Positions 1-11,736 of a stretch of DNA of 64,000 bases are shown here, in pieces. The position numbers were made by a program, and so were the translations under genes. Every line of letters begins with the position of its first letter. Within the stretch, counting starts at the first letter, position 1. The stretch lies in NCBI GenBank assembly GCA_021234155.1, contig JAJEKV010000021.1:17779710-17843709 (forward strand). Reading direction: 5' to 3'. The stretch is from Isoetes taiwanensis (taxonomy: Eukaryota; Streptophyta; Lycopodiopsida; Isoetales; Isoetaceae). The notes under the pieces are model-generated. The model worked only from the letters and a program-made list of their open reading frames with translations, had not been told where the DNA came from and did no database searches.

Positions 1-3000
1 GTGAGCTACTTTGGGCTTCTTGGAGTTCGGGTGGTCTTACGGCCCGCGGAACTTGGTCCCCAGGGCAATGTCGGCGTTACGAGTCCATTGGCGGTCGGAT
101 CAGCGATTCCAGGAGGAGGCGGAGGTCGCCCGTCCGTCCCGGGGCCTTGGGGAGAGAAATTTGGGGCAAGCGACCTCGGGAGGGATTTTAGGGTCAGCTC
201 TGGCGTCAACACCCCAACCCACTTCAAGACGGCGCAAGGTCGGCCGAATCGACAAGGAGAGGGCCTCAAAGCGTAAACCACGTGGGTTGCCGAGGGCTCT
301 AGAAGGGTTTACGTTTTGGGGGCGAGTCTCTGTACATTGCACACAGGACTGGCGGCGGCGGTAGAGAATCACGGAACAAGGGAACCGGCGGGCCGGAGTT
401 TGGGCCTTTCCTCCTCCCGATGTGGCAAGTAGAAGTCGGGGAGCTTTTGCTGATGGCAAGACATTCGTAAATTCGCAATTAATGCATTGCACGAAAATAA
501 ATTCGGTTTTTGCCGGTAGGATCCCTAATTCATCTCGGCCACGGCCCAATTTTGAATTTTTTAGGAGAAGGTCTAGGTCAAAGGGTTAGCATTAGAGCGG
601 TCGGGGCAGCCCGTTTGCGGGGAACAGAGGGCACCCTTCCCCAAGTCAAGCGAGGCCCGGGACCTTGCGGGGATCCCTCACAAGAGGGAGAGTCAGGACC
701 CGAGGCGGGATCAAAAAGTTCGAGGCAGCCCTTCTGGCGGCGCTCCCGGGGCTGCGCTAATGACCACCCTCCGGGCCGGTTCCCCTATCCGGCCAGTTGG
801 ATCCTCCGTTCGGGGGGCCCCTCTTGGGAAGGTCAAAGATTCAGATCGGTCAGGAGAACTTGTCAAACCCCGGGAAGCGTCGATGTCGGCCTTGTAGAAA
901 CCGCCTTGTTTTGTCGTTGAGACGCAGGGATGCTCAGGAATGGCAAATAGACCCTGCCAAATCGTCAGGAATGGCGAAATTACCCTAGGGAGCAAGTTAC
1001 GGGTCGGTTTTGCGAAAGAAGGAAACACTCCGCCCTCCACGGCGGTATCGCATGCACATCCTAGGCCAATTGACTCTGAGTGTGATGGAAGTGAGCTACT
1101 TTGGGCTTCTTGGAGTTGGTGGTCTTACGGCCCGCGGAACTTGGTCCCGGGGGGCAATGTCGGCGTTCGAGTCCATTGGCGAGTCGGATCAGCGATTGGG
1201 AGGCGGAGGTCGCCCGTCCGTCCCGGGGCCTTGGGGGGAGAGGAAATTTGGGGCAAGCGACCTCGGAGGGATTTTAGGGTCAGCGCTGGCGTCAACACCC
1301 CAACCCCACTTCAAGACGGCGCAAGGTCGGCGAATCGACCAAGGAGAGGGCCTCGAAGCGTAAACCACGTGGGTTGCCGGGCTCTAGAAGGGTTTACGTT
1401 TTGGGGGGGAGAGTCTGTCTGCATTGCACTGGGACTGGCGGCGGCGGCCAGAGAATACGAACAAGAGGCCCGGCGGGCGGAGTTTGGGCCTTTCCTCCTC
1501 CCGATGTGGCAAGTAGAAGTCGGGAGCTTTTGCTGATGGCAAGACATTAAGTAAATTCGCAATTAATGCATTGCCGCGAAAATAAATTCGGTTTTGCGGC
1601 GGGATCCCTAATTCATCTCGGCCTGCGGCCCAATTTTGAATTTTGAGGAGAAGGTCTAGGTCAAAGGGTTAGCATTAGAGCGGTCGGGGCAGCGGGTTGC
1701 GGGGAACAACGGTGGCACCCTTCCCAAGTCAAGCGAGGCGGGGACCTTGCGGGGATCCCTCACAAGAGGGGAGAGTCCAGGACCCGGGGAGGGGATCAAA
1801 AAAGTTCGAGGCAGCCCTTCTGGCGGCGCTCCCGGCTGCTGCGCTAATGACCACCCTCCGGGCCGGTTCCCCTATCCGGCCGTTGGATCCTCCGTTCGGG
1901 GGCCCCTCTTGGGGAAGGTCAAAAGATTCGGTCGGTCGGGGAGAACTTGTCAAACCTTTGGGCGTCGATGTCGACCTTGTAGAAACCCGCCTTGTTTTGT
2001 CGTTCGGACGCAGGGATGCTCGGAATGGCAAATAGACCACCAAATCGTCAGGAATGGCGAAATTACCCTAGGGAGCAAGTTACCGCGGTCGGTTTTGCGA
2101 AAGAAGGAAACACTCCGCCCTCCGCGCCGGTATCCATGCACATCCTAGGCCAATTGACTACGAGTGTGATGGAAGTGAGCTACTTTGGGCTTCTTGGAGT
2201 TCGGGTGGTCTTACGGCCCGCGGAACTTGGTCCCAGGGGCAATGTCGGCGTTACGAGTCCATTGGCGAGTCGGATCAGCGATTGGGAGGAGGGGAGGTGC
2301 CCGTCCGTCCCCGGGGCCTTGGGGAGAGAAATTTGGGGGCAAGCGACCTCAGGAGGGATTTTAGGGTCAGCGCTCTGGCGTCAACACCCCAACCCCACTT
2401 CAAGACGGCGCAAGGTCCGGCCGAATCGACAAGGAGAGGGCCTCGAAAGCGTAAACCACGTGGGTTGCGAGGGCTCTAGAAGGGTTTACGTTTTGGGGGC
2501 GAGTCTGGTCTGTTGCACTTGGGACTGGCGAGCGGCAGCCAGAATACGGAGCAGGGAGGCCCGGCGGGCGGAGTTTGGGCCTTTCCTCCTCCCGATGTGG
2601 CAAGTAGAAGTTAGGAGCTTTTGATGGCAAGACATTCGTAAATTCGCAATTAATGCATTGCCACGAAAATAAATTCGGTTTTGCCGGTAGGGATCCTAAT
2701 TCATCTCGGCCTACGGCCCAATTTTGAATTTTTAGGAGAAGGTCTAGGTCAAAGGGTTAGCATTAGAGCGGTCGGGGCAGCCCGTTTGCGGGGAACAGCC
2801 AGAGCTGGCACCCTTCCCCAAGTCAAGCGAGGCGGGACCTTGCGGGGATCCCTCACAAGAGGGAGAGTCCAGGACCCGGGGAGGCGGGATCAAAAAAGTT
2901 CGAGGCAGCCCTTCTGGCGGCGCTCCCCAGGGGCTGCGCTAATGACCACCCTCCGGGCCGGTTCCCCTATCCGGCCGTTGGATCCTCCGTTCGGGGGCCC

Positions 3001-6000
3001 CTCTTGGGGAAGGTCAAAAGATTCAGATCGGTCGGGAGAACTTGTCAAACCCGCGGAGGCGTCGATGTCGGCCTTGTAGAAAACGCCTTTGTTTTGTCGT
3101 TCGAGACGCAGGGATGCTCGGAATGGCAAATAGACCTGCCAAATCGTCAGGAATGGCGAAATTACCCTAGGGAGCAAGTTACGCGGTCGGTTTTGCGAAA
3201 GAAGGAAACACTCCGCCCTCCACGGCGGTATCGCATGCACATCCTAGGCCAATTGACTACGAGTGTGATGGAAGTGAGCTACTTTGGCTTCTTGGAGTTC
3301 GGGTGGTCTTCGGCCCGCGGAACTTGGTCCCGAGGGCAATGTCGGCGTTCGAGTCCATTGGCGAGTCGGATCAGCGATTCCGGGAGGCGGAGGTGCCCGT
3401 CCGTCCCAGGGGCCTTGGGGAGAGGAAATTTGGGGCAAGCAGCCTCGGAGGATTTTAGGGTCAGCGCTCTGGCGTCAACACCCCAACCCCACTTCAAGAC
3501 CGCGGCGCAAGGTCGGGCCGAATCGACAAGGAGAGGGCCTCGGCGTAAACCACGTGGGTTGCCGGGCTCTAGAAGGGTTTACGTTTTGGGGGCGAGTCTG
3601 GTCTGTTGCGCAGGACTGGCGAAGCGGCGGCCAGAGAATCACGAAGCAAAGAGGCCTGGCGGGCCGGAGTTTGGGCCTTTCCTCCTCCCGATGTGGCAAG
3701 TAGAAGTCGAGGCTTTTGCGATGTGGCAAGACATTCGTAAATTCGCAATTAATGCATTGCCACGAAAATAAATTCGGTTTTTGCCGGCCCGGGATCCCTA
3801 ATTCATCTCGGCCTACGGCCCAATTTTGAATTTTTGGGAGAAGGTCTAGGTCAAAGGGTTAGCATTAGAGCGGTGGGGCAGCGCGTTGCGGGGCAGCCAG
3901 TGGCACCCCTCCCCAAGTCAAGCGAGGCGGGGACCTTGCGGGGATCCCTCACAAGAGGGGAGAGTCCAGGACCCGGGGAGGCGGGATCAAAAAAGTTCGA
4001 GGCAGACCCCTTCTGGCGGCGCTCCCGGGGGCTGCGCTAATGACCACCCTCCGGGCCGGTTCCCCTATCCGGTAGTTGGATCCTCCGTTCGGGGGCCCCT
4101 CTTGGGAAGGTCAAAAGATTCAGATCGGTCAGGAGAACTTGTCAAACCAGTGAGGCGTCGATGTCGGCCTTGTAGAAACCCGCCTTTGTTTTGTCGTTCG
4201 GGACGCAGGGATGCTCGGAATGGCAAATAGACCACCAAATCGTCAGGAATGGCGAAATTACCCTAGGGAGCAAGTTACGGTCGGTTTTTTGCGAAAGAAG
4301 GAAACACTCCGCCCTCCCGGCCGGTATCGCATGCACATCCTAGGCCAATTGACTACGAGTGTGATGGAAGTGAGCTACTTTGGCTTCTTGGAGTTGGTGG
4401 TCTTCGGCCCGCGGAACTTGGTCCCGAGGGGGCAATGTCGGCGTTAAAGGAGTCCATTGGCGAGTCGGATCAGCGATTCGGAGGAGGAGGTCGCCCCCGT
4501 CGTCCCGGGGGCCTTGGGGAGAGAAATTTGGGGCAAAGCGACCTCGGGAGGATTTTAGGGTCAGCTCACGGCGTCAACACCCCAACCCACTTCAAGACAC
4601 GGCGCAAGGTCCGGCCCGAATCGACAAGGAGAGGGCCTCGAAGCGTAAACCACGTGGGTTGCCGGGCTCTAGAAGGGTTTACGTTTTGGGGGCGAGTCTG
4701 ATACATTGCACTGGGACTGGCCAGAAGCGGCGGCCAGAGAATACGGAGCAAGGGGGCCCGGCGGGGCCGGAGTTTGGGCCTTTCCTCCTCCCGATGTGGC
4801 AAGTAGAAGTCGGGGGCGCTTTTGCGATGCAAGACATTCGTAAATTCGCAATTAATGCATTGCCACGAAAATAAATTCGGTTTTTGCGGGCGGGATCCCT
4901 AATTCATCTCCGGCCTACGGCCCAATTTTGAATTTACCGGAGAAGGTCTAGGTCAAAGGGTTAGCATTAGAGCGGTCGGGGCAGCGGTTGCGGGGGCAGC
5001 AGGCTGGCACCCTCCCCAAGTCAAGCGAGGCCCGAGGACCTTGCGGGGATCCCTCACAAGAGGGGAGAGTCCAGGACCCGGGGCCGGGATCAAAAAAGTT
5101 CGAGGCAGCCCTTCTGGCGGCGCTCCCGGGGCTGCGCTAATGACCACCCTCGGGGCGGTTCCCCTATCCGGCCGTTGGATCCTCCGTTCGGGGGGCCCCT
5201 CTGGGGGAAGGTCAAAAGATTCGGATCGGTCAGGGAGAACTTGTCAAACCCGGGAAGCGTCGATGTCGGCCTTGTAGAAACCGCCTTTGTTTTGTCGTTG
5301 GACGCAGGGATGCTCAGGAATGGCAAATAGACCTGCCAAATCGTCAGGAATGGCGAAATTACCCTAGGGAGCAAGTTACGGTCGGTTTTGCGAAAGAAGG
5401 AAACACTCCGCCCTCCACGGCGGTATCGCATGCACATCCTAGGCCAATTGACTCACGAGTGTGATGGAAGTGAGCTACTTTGGCTTCTTGGAGTTCGGGT
5501 GGTCTTCGGCCCGCGGAACTTGGTCCCAGGGCAATGTCGGCGTTCACGAGTCCATTGGCGAGTCGGTCAGCGATTGGGAGGCGGAGGTCGCCCGTCCGTC
5601 CAGGGGGGCCTTGGGAGAGAAATTTGGGGCAAGCAGCCTCGGGGGATTTTAGGGTCCAGCGCTCTGGCGTCAACACCCCAACCCACTTCAAGACCGGCGC
5701 AAGGTCCCGGCGAATCGACAAGGAGAGGGCCTCAAAGCGTAAACCACGTGGGTTGCCGGGCTCTAGAAGGGTTTACGTTTTGGGGGCGAGTCTGGTACAT
5801 TGCACGCAGGACTGGCCAGAAGCGGCGAGAATACGGAACAAGGAGGCCCGGCGGGGCGGAGTTTGGGCCTTTCCTCCTCCCCGATGTGGCAAGTAGAAGT
5901 GGGAGCTTTTTTTGCGATGGCAAGACATTAACGTAAATTCGCAATTAATGCATTGCCGCGAAAATAAATTCGGTTTTGCCCGGCGGGATCCCTAATTCAT

Positions 6001-9000
6001 CTCCGGCACACGGCCCAATTTTGAATTTTGAGGAGAAGGTCTAGGTCAAAGGGTTAGCATTAGAGCGGTGGGGGCAGCCCGTTGCGGGGAACAGCAGCTG
6101 GCACCCTTCCCAAGTCAAGCGAGGCCGGGACCTTGCGGGGATCCCTCACAAGAGGGAGAGTCAGGACCCGGGGGCGGGATCAAAAAAAGTTCGAGGCAGC
6201 CCTTCTGGCGGCGCTCCCGGGGGGGCTGCGCTAATGACCACCCTCCGGGCCGGTTCCCCTATCCGGCCGTTGGATCCTCCGTTCGGGGGCCCCTCTTGGG
6301 GAAGGTCAAAAGATTCAGATCGGTCAGGAGAACTTGTCAAACCAGCGAGGCGTCGATGTCGGCCTTGTAGAAACCGCCTTGTTTTTGTCGTTCGAGACGC
6401 AGGGATGCTCGGAATGGCAAATAGACCCTGCCAAATCGTCAGGAATGGCGAAATTACCCTAGGGAGCAAGTTACACGGTCGGTTTTGCGAAAGAAGGAAA
6501 CACTCCGCCCTCCACGGCGGTATCCGCATGCACATCCTAGGCCAATTGACTCACGAGTGTGATGGAAGTGAGCTACTTTGGCGCTTCTTGGAGTTGGTGG
6601 TCTTACGGCCCGCGGAACTTGGTCCCAGGGCAATGTCGGCGTTCGAGTCCATTGGCGAGTCGGTCAGCGATCCCAGGGAGGAGGTCGCCCGTCCGTCCCC
6701 GGGGCCTTGGGGAGAGGAAATTTGGGGCAAGCAGCCTCAGGAGGATTTTAGGGTCAGCTCTGGCGTCAACACCCCAACCCCACTTCAAGACAAGCGGCAA
6801 GGTCGGCCGAATCGACAAGGAGAGGGCCTCAAAAGCGTAAACCACGTGGGTTGCGGGCTCTAGAAGGGTTTACGTTTTGGGGGGGGGAGTCTGTACATTG
6901 CACTGGGACTGGCGGAAGCGGCTGGCCAGAATCACGGAGCAAAGGGGCCCGGCGGGCCGGAGTTTGGGCCTTTCCTCCTCCCGATGTGGCAAGTAGAAGT
7001 CGGAGCTTTTGCGATGGCAAGACATTAAGTAAATTCGCCAATTAATGCATTGCGAAAATAAATTCGGTTTTGCCAGCGGGATCCTAATTCATCTCGGCCT
7101 ACGGCCCAATTTTGAATTTTTAGGAGAAAGGTCTAGGTCAAAGGGTTAGCATTAGAGCGGTCGGGGCAGCCCGTTGCGGGGAGCAGCCAGAGCTGGCACC
7201 CCTTCCCAAGTCAAGCGAGGCCCGGGACCTTGCGGGGATCCCTCACAAGAGGGAGAGTCAGGACCCGGGGAGGCGGGATCAAAAAGTTCGAGGCAGCCCT
7301 TCTGGCGGCGCTCCCGGGGCTGCTGCGCTAATGACCACCCTCCCGGGCCGGTTCCCCTATCCGGCCCGTTGGATCCTCCGTTCGGGGGCCCCTCTTGGGG
7401 AAGGTCAAAAGATTCAGATCGGTCGGGAGAACTTGTCAAACAGCGGGGCGTCGATGTCGGCCTTGTAGAAAACCGCCTTGTTTTGTCGTTCGGACGCAGG
7501 GATGCTCGGAATGGCAAATAGACCTGCCAAAATCGTCAGGAATGGCGAAATTACCCTAGGGAGCAAGTTACGGTCGGTTTTGCGAAAGAAGGAAACACTC
7601 CGCCCTCCGCGGCCGGTATCCATGCACATCCTAGGCCAATTGACTCTGAGTGTGATGGAAGTGAGCTACTTTGGCGCTTCTTGGAGTTGGGTGGTCTTCG
7701 GCCCGCGGAACTTGGTCCCAGGGCAATGTCGGCGTTCGAGTCCATTGGCGGTCGGTCAGCGATTGGGAGGCCCGGAGGAAGCCGTCGTCCCCCGGGGCCT
7801 TGGGGAGAGGAAATTTGGGGCAAGCAGCCTCAGGAGGATTTTAGGGTCAGCGCTCTGGCGTCAACACCCCAACTCCACTTCAAGACCGGCGCAAGGTCGG
7901 CCGAATCGACAAGGAGAGGGCCTCGAAAGCGTAAACCACAGTGGGTTTGCGAGGGCTCTAGAAGGGTTTACGTTTGGGGGCGAGTCTGAGTCTTGCACGC
8001 AGGACCTGGCAGGAAGCTTGAGAAATATGGGGCAATGGAGGCGGCGGAGCGGAGTTTGGGCCTTTCCCATTGGATGTGGCAAAAGAAGTGATTTTGCGTG
8101 CAAGAGGTTGTAAATCGCAATTAATGCATTGGAAAATAAATTCGGTTTTTGAGGATCCTAATTCATCTTAGGACGGGGATTTTCAGGGGAATTTTGAGGA
8201 GAAGGTCTAGGTCAAAGGGTTAGCATTAAGCCTTCTGGGGCCACTTCAAGACATGGGCACCCTTCCCCAAAGTCAAGCGAGGCCAGGACCTTGCGGGGAT
8301 CCCCTCACGAGGGAGCGTAAACCCGGGAGGCGGGATCCAAAAAGTTCTAGAACCCCTTTTGGCGTTCGGGGGGGGGCAGTCTGCGAAAATGACCACCCTC
8401 GGAACTTGATCCCCCAATCCGGCATTTGGATCCATTGGGGGCCCCTCTTGGGGAAGTTCCAAAGGGGAGGTTCCAGTCCTTAGGGAGAACTTGTCAAGGA
8501 AATGGGGCAAGCAGCGATGGAGGCCTTTTAGAAAACGCCTTTATTTTTGTGCGTCAACACCAGGGAACTCCACTTCAAGACATGGCAAAAAGTCCAAGGA
8601 ATGGCGAAATCCCAAGGGAGGGCCTCCATGAAAGTAAACCACTCCACGGTTGCGGGCTCTAGAAGGGTTCACGTTTTGGGGGAAGTGAGCTAGTCAGTTG
8701 GTCGTTTTTCAGGAAGGCCCGCGGAACTTGGTTTCGAGCAATGTCAACGTTCCCCGAGTCCATTGGCGAGAGCCAAATCGTGGATTCAGGGAGAGGGAGG
8801 TTGCCCGTTCTTCCCGGGGCCTTAGGGAGAGAAATTTGGGGAAAGCGACCTCAGGAGGATTTTAGGGTCGGCTCGGCGTCAACACCCCAACTCCACTTCA
8901 AGACCCGTCGCTAGGTCGGCCCGAATCGACAGGAGAGGGCCTCGGCGTAAACCCCGTGAGTTGCGGGGCTCTAGAAGGGTTTACGTTTTGGGGGCCGAGT

Positions 9001-9285
9001 CTAATCATTGCGGTTGGGCGTGGGCGGCTGCAGTAGAAGCATAGCAAGGGGCCCGGCGGAGCGGAGTTTGGACCTGTCCTCCTCCCGATGTGGCAATTAG
9101 AAGTGGGCGCTTTTGCGGTGGCAAACACGATTAAATTCATAATTAATGCATTGCCGCGAAAATAAATTCTGATTTTTGCGGCTGGATCCTAATTCATCTC
9201 GGCCTGCGGCCCAATTTTTGAATTTTTGGAGAAGGTCTAGGTCAAAGGGTTAGCATTAGAACCGTCGGGGCAGCCCGTTTGAGGC
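1..9285. repeat. Satellite array, ~1.09 kb tandem unit, about 8.5 copies
   Basis: The marker GTGAGCTACTTTGG recurs at 1, 1091, 2175, 3274, 4370, 5470, 6568 and 7661, with a weaker copy at 8695, so periods are 1084-1100 bp (last one 1034). Each unit is GC-rich with a short AT-rich island (around AATTCGCAATTAATGCATTG) followed by a BamHI-like GGATCC stretch. Copies differ mainly by 1-4 base indels at G/C runs, so no reading frame is conserved from copy to copy. I treat all open frames here as chance. The left end is cut by the window, so total array length is unknown. It does not look like rRNA coding sequence; a satellite or an rDNA spacer repeat both remain possible. Confidence 0.95.
7661..9285. 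repeat. Decayed, mosaic edge of the satellite array
   Basis: From about 8040 onward the unit no longer aligns cleanly. Pieces normally found in the first half (GCGTAAAC, TCTAGAA, CCACTTCAAGAC) appear at positions belonging to the second half, and the usual unit end (AAGAAGGAAACACTCCGCC) is replaced by first-half sequence just before the marker at 8695. The following partial unit runs to about 9285 and stops after CAGCCCGTTTGAGG. This looks like array-edge decay by unequal exchange or gene conversion, or a consensus error of collapsed reads. Confidence 0.75.
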
Positions 9286-9639
9286 AACCGAGCTGATTTG
9301 GAAGATTTGGAAGATCAAAAGTTGACTTCAAGCCACAAAGAAACATAAATTTAGTGGCTGCTTCTATCGGTCGAGGTTGGAGAAAAAAATCCAAGCCGAT
9401 TGTCCATCTAAACTTCTAAGAATGTGCATTTGAAAGATTTAGAACATGGAAGTGTCCCATTTGTAAGAGCTCTGGGGAGAGTCCAAACCACAAAATAATC
9501 TCGGAAAATTTGGTTCTACCAGTCCAAGTCGAAATGTCGCGAGAAACCTCGGGCTCGAAATGGCAAATCGAGGCGGAAAGAAGGCGATATCCAACGAAGA
9601 ATGCAAAATATCTTCAAGAATCCCGGATCATGTTCATGC
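9286..9639. other. Unique flank of the satellite, no gene seen
   Basis: Composition drops to ordinary AT-rich sequence. I see a short direct repeat (GATTTGGAAGATTTGGAAGAT) at about 9295 but no open frame or recognisable element. Confidence 0.5.
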
Positions 9640-10340
9640 ATATGTATCAATGCTAGATTGTACCCAAGAGAAAATATAACAATGTACAAAACATAGGTTT
9701 ATTGAACAAAAGATCACTTGAACAATTGACATACTCCTCGAGCTTGGCTTATAGTTTCTATCGTGAAGTCCTCCACTTGTCCATCCCCTTTGAACCATAG
9801 CTCCATGTCAAGTATATGCGGCATCGACCATGCACATGTCGACGCGCTAGTATCATGTTAATCTTTGTTTTTCTGTGGTGCTTCAAACCACGACCATCTT
9901 TTCAAGAAGCACCCTCATCATGCTAGGCGACTCACTGGTTCCTAGCAATTTGGTCGATGCCTTCTCACCAATCACATACTTCTTTAACACTTTCATCCGA
10001 TGGATCGTTGTTTCATAGTCCTCATCTTCGAGTGGAGGGGGGTTCACGGAGGATTCCCTTCCTTCTCATGCCCTCGGCGGCTCCTACACCAAGCTATAGA
10101 TTAGAAAATAGATAAAATACAATAAAGTGTATAAACTTCTGAGTGTAGCCTTACTTGTGAAGACGGGTTCCATATCTCTACGCTCTTGAATCCTCATCTC
10201 CTCACGAATCTGGTTCAAGCGTCGAAAGCATACCTTCCATGGCCATGTATCCCAAAAGCAATAAAGAAAAACTCTCACAATAAGCGCAATGAAAAACTAG
10301 GATCAGGATGGATTAGCAATACTCAAATCATAAAAGAAAT
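9640..10340 (-). pseudogene. Degraded transposon-associated coding remnant
   Basis: Read on the minus strand, two stretches look coding. One, about 10084-10278, ends in residues such as FRRLNQIREEMRIQERRDM. The other, about 9745-10050, contains HRMKVLKKYVIGEKAS and later MELWFKGDGQVEDFTIET. They are interrupted by stops and by an AT-rich gap near 10085-10150 that could be an intron. I do not recognise the family. The position downstream of the TNP2 gene and next to the subterminal repeats suggests it was part of the same CACTA element. Confidence that it once coded is moderate; function is unknown. Confidence 0.35.
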
Positions 10341-10377
10341 GGGAAAAATGAAAGCCGGCCGATGACTTTTAAAAAAA

Positions 10378-10472
10378 CGAGCGTCGTTTTAAGGCGTATA
10401 GGCGTCGTTTAACGGCGTTTGAAGGTCGTTTAACGCGTCTATAAACGACGTTTCGGCTATAACGGCGTCGTC
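10378..10472. repeat. CGTCGTTTAACG subterminal repeat cluster (left)
   Basis: At least six direct or inverted copies of GCGTCGTTT / AAACGACG-type words fall in 95 bp (for example GGCGTCGTTTAACGGCG). The same words occur at 22207-22400 and 22987-23424, the latter ending in a CACTA terminus. This marks the cluster as CACTA subterminal sequence. No CACTA terminus is present beside it, so the true left end is lost, farther away, or masked by rearrangement. Confidence 0.7.
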
Positions 10473-10498
10473 TGAAATTTGTTTTGTTTTAGGTATCT

Positions 10499-11129
10499 TT
10501 GAGATGCCATATATATTGCCCTATTAGTCCTCCGGCTTCTCGCCAGCCCTCCGTCCTCTGCTCCTGCGCCCTCCGGCTTCCTCCTCCTCCTCCCCGTCGG
10601 AGCTCCTCACCTACATACGCCATGGCGCTTCTCACGATGCATGCCCGCTTGATGCGCACGAGGAGGCCGTGCGGCGCTTTGGAGCACCTGAAGCGCCTCG
10701 GTCGAGTGGCTAGAGGCCGAACCTAACCCAAGAAAGGCGGAGTTCAAGCAAGCCATGACAAAGGCTGCGTGATAGGGGGCAAAGAAAGACCTCACTTTCG
10801 CGTGCGGGGGGCGGAACCTTCCCTCAATCTGGGGCTCGAGTGCTGAAGAAATGCATGGTGAGCTCGTTGTGCTTGGCCCGTATGCTAGAGGATAGGGGGG
10901 CCTTTGGGAAGGAAACATTCTTTGAAGCCCTACTTTCAAAAGTTGCACCAGACCAACGGGGCATCGCGGGAAGTGCTCATTACATGAATTCCTTGGGGAA
11001 GCAGACACTGCATGGGAGGGCTTGGATTCCATGCTTCGGGAGGCTTGTTCTGACGGGGTGGAGGAAATCACCGTCGAGCACCTTCGAGCCTGCGAGTGGA
11101 TCACACTGGATGCTGATATATACCACTAG
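10499..11129 (+). pseudogene. GC-rich degraded coding stretch, plus strand
   Basis: After a CT-rich stretch ending in TTTTAG (a possible acceptor near 10493), the plus strand shows coding-like sequence in changing frames. The last part, up to the stop at 11127-11129, reads with a frameshift as EADTAWEGLDSMLREACSDG followed by VEEITVEHLRACEWITLDAD. GC content is well above the flanks. The long minus-strand open frame here (10607-11104) is probably its shadow. I do not recognise the family. It could be a captured gene fragment or a second ORF of the CACTA element. Confidence 0.35.
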
Positions 11130-11736
11130 ATGTGCACTGGCATCCACTTTGTTTTGTGTATTTGAATTGTGTATGGGTTTTTTATATGAATTTTGTATTT
11201 TGAAGGGAATACATATATGATTTTTGTATATGAATCTTGCATTTTGAAGGGAATCTTCACATTTTATGATTAATTAAACATAAAGCGTGTACTCAACTGT
11301 ATGTAGAACTGCCCTGATCGGCGCTTGCAAGCCATAGGTCTATACTAGGATGCCAATTAACTTGGCATAAATGTCTATGATAACTTCGAAGTTGCAATAC
11401 TAATGTTGCCTAAATTCGCATGCCAAAGTATTTTCTTATTCATATGTGGGAAGAAAATATAATAATCATAATAAAGTAATGAAGGTTCAATCGATGGTAG
11501 TCTTCTATCATGACAATAGTCCCCCCCAACCCCCCAACCTCCCTATTCGACCGCCATCTCTTCTTCACCTTCAAATATGCGGCGGGAGCGAGCCTTACAT
11601 GGAACTACGAACCACCACTGATCTTGCAAAGGATCTGGAACGAAGGTGACCTACAAAACCTCTATTACATTAGTTCCTTTGTTAATGACATATATAAATT
11701 TTATTGCATCCAAGTAAACATACTTGTTCACATTGC
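11130..11736. other. Non-coding between degraded ORFs
   Basis: AT-rich sequence with a short duplicated phrase (TTTTGAAGGGAAT at 11196 and 11241). No gene or structural RNA seen. Confidence 0.4.

Noticed and set aside
1-9285. Many 60-255 residue open frames on both strands within the satellite
   Set aside because: They shift frame from unit to unit because of indels and share no domain; high GC lowers stop frequency, so they are expected by chance.
11123-11127. CACTA word as a possible left transposon terminus
   Set aside because: The bases that follow (GATGTGCACTGG) do not match the right terminus CAAGGGATCG, and coding-like sequence runs straight up to it.
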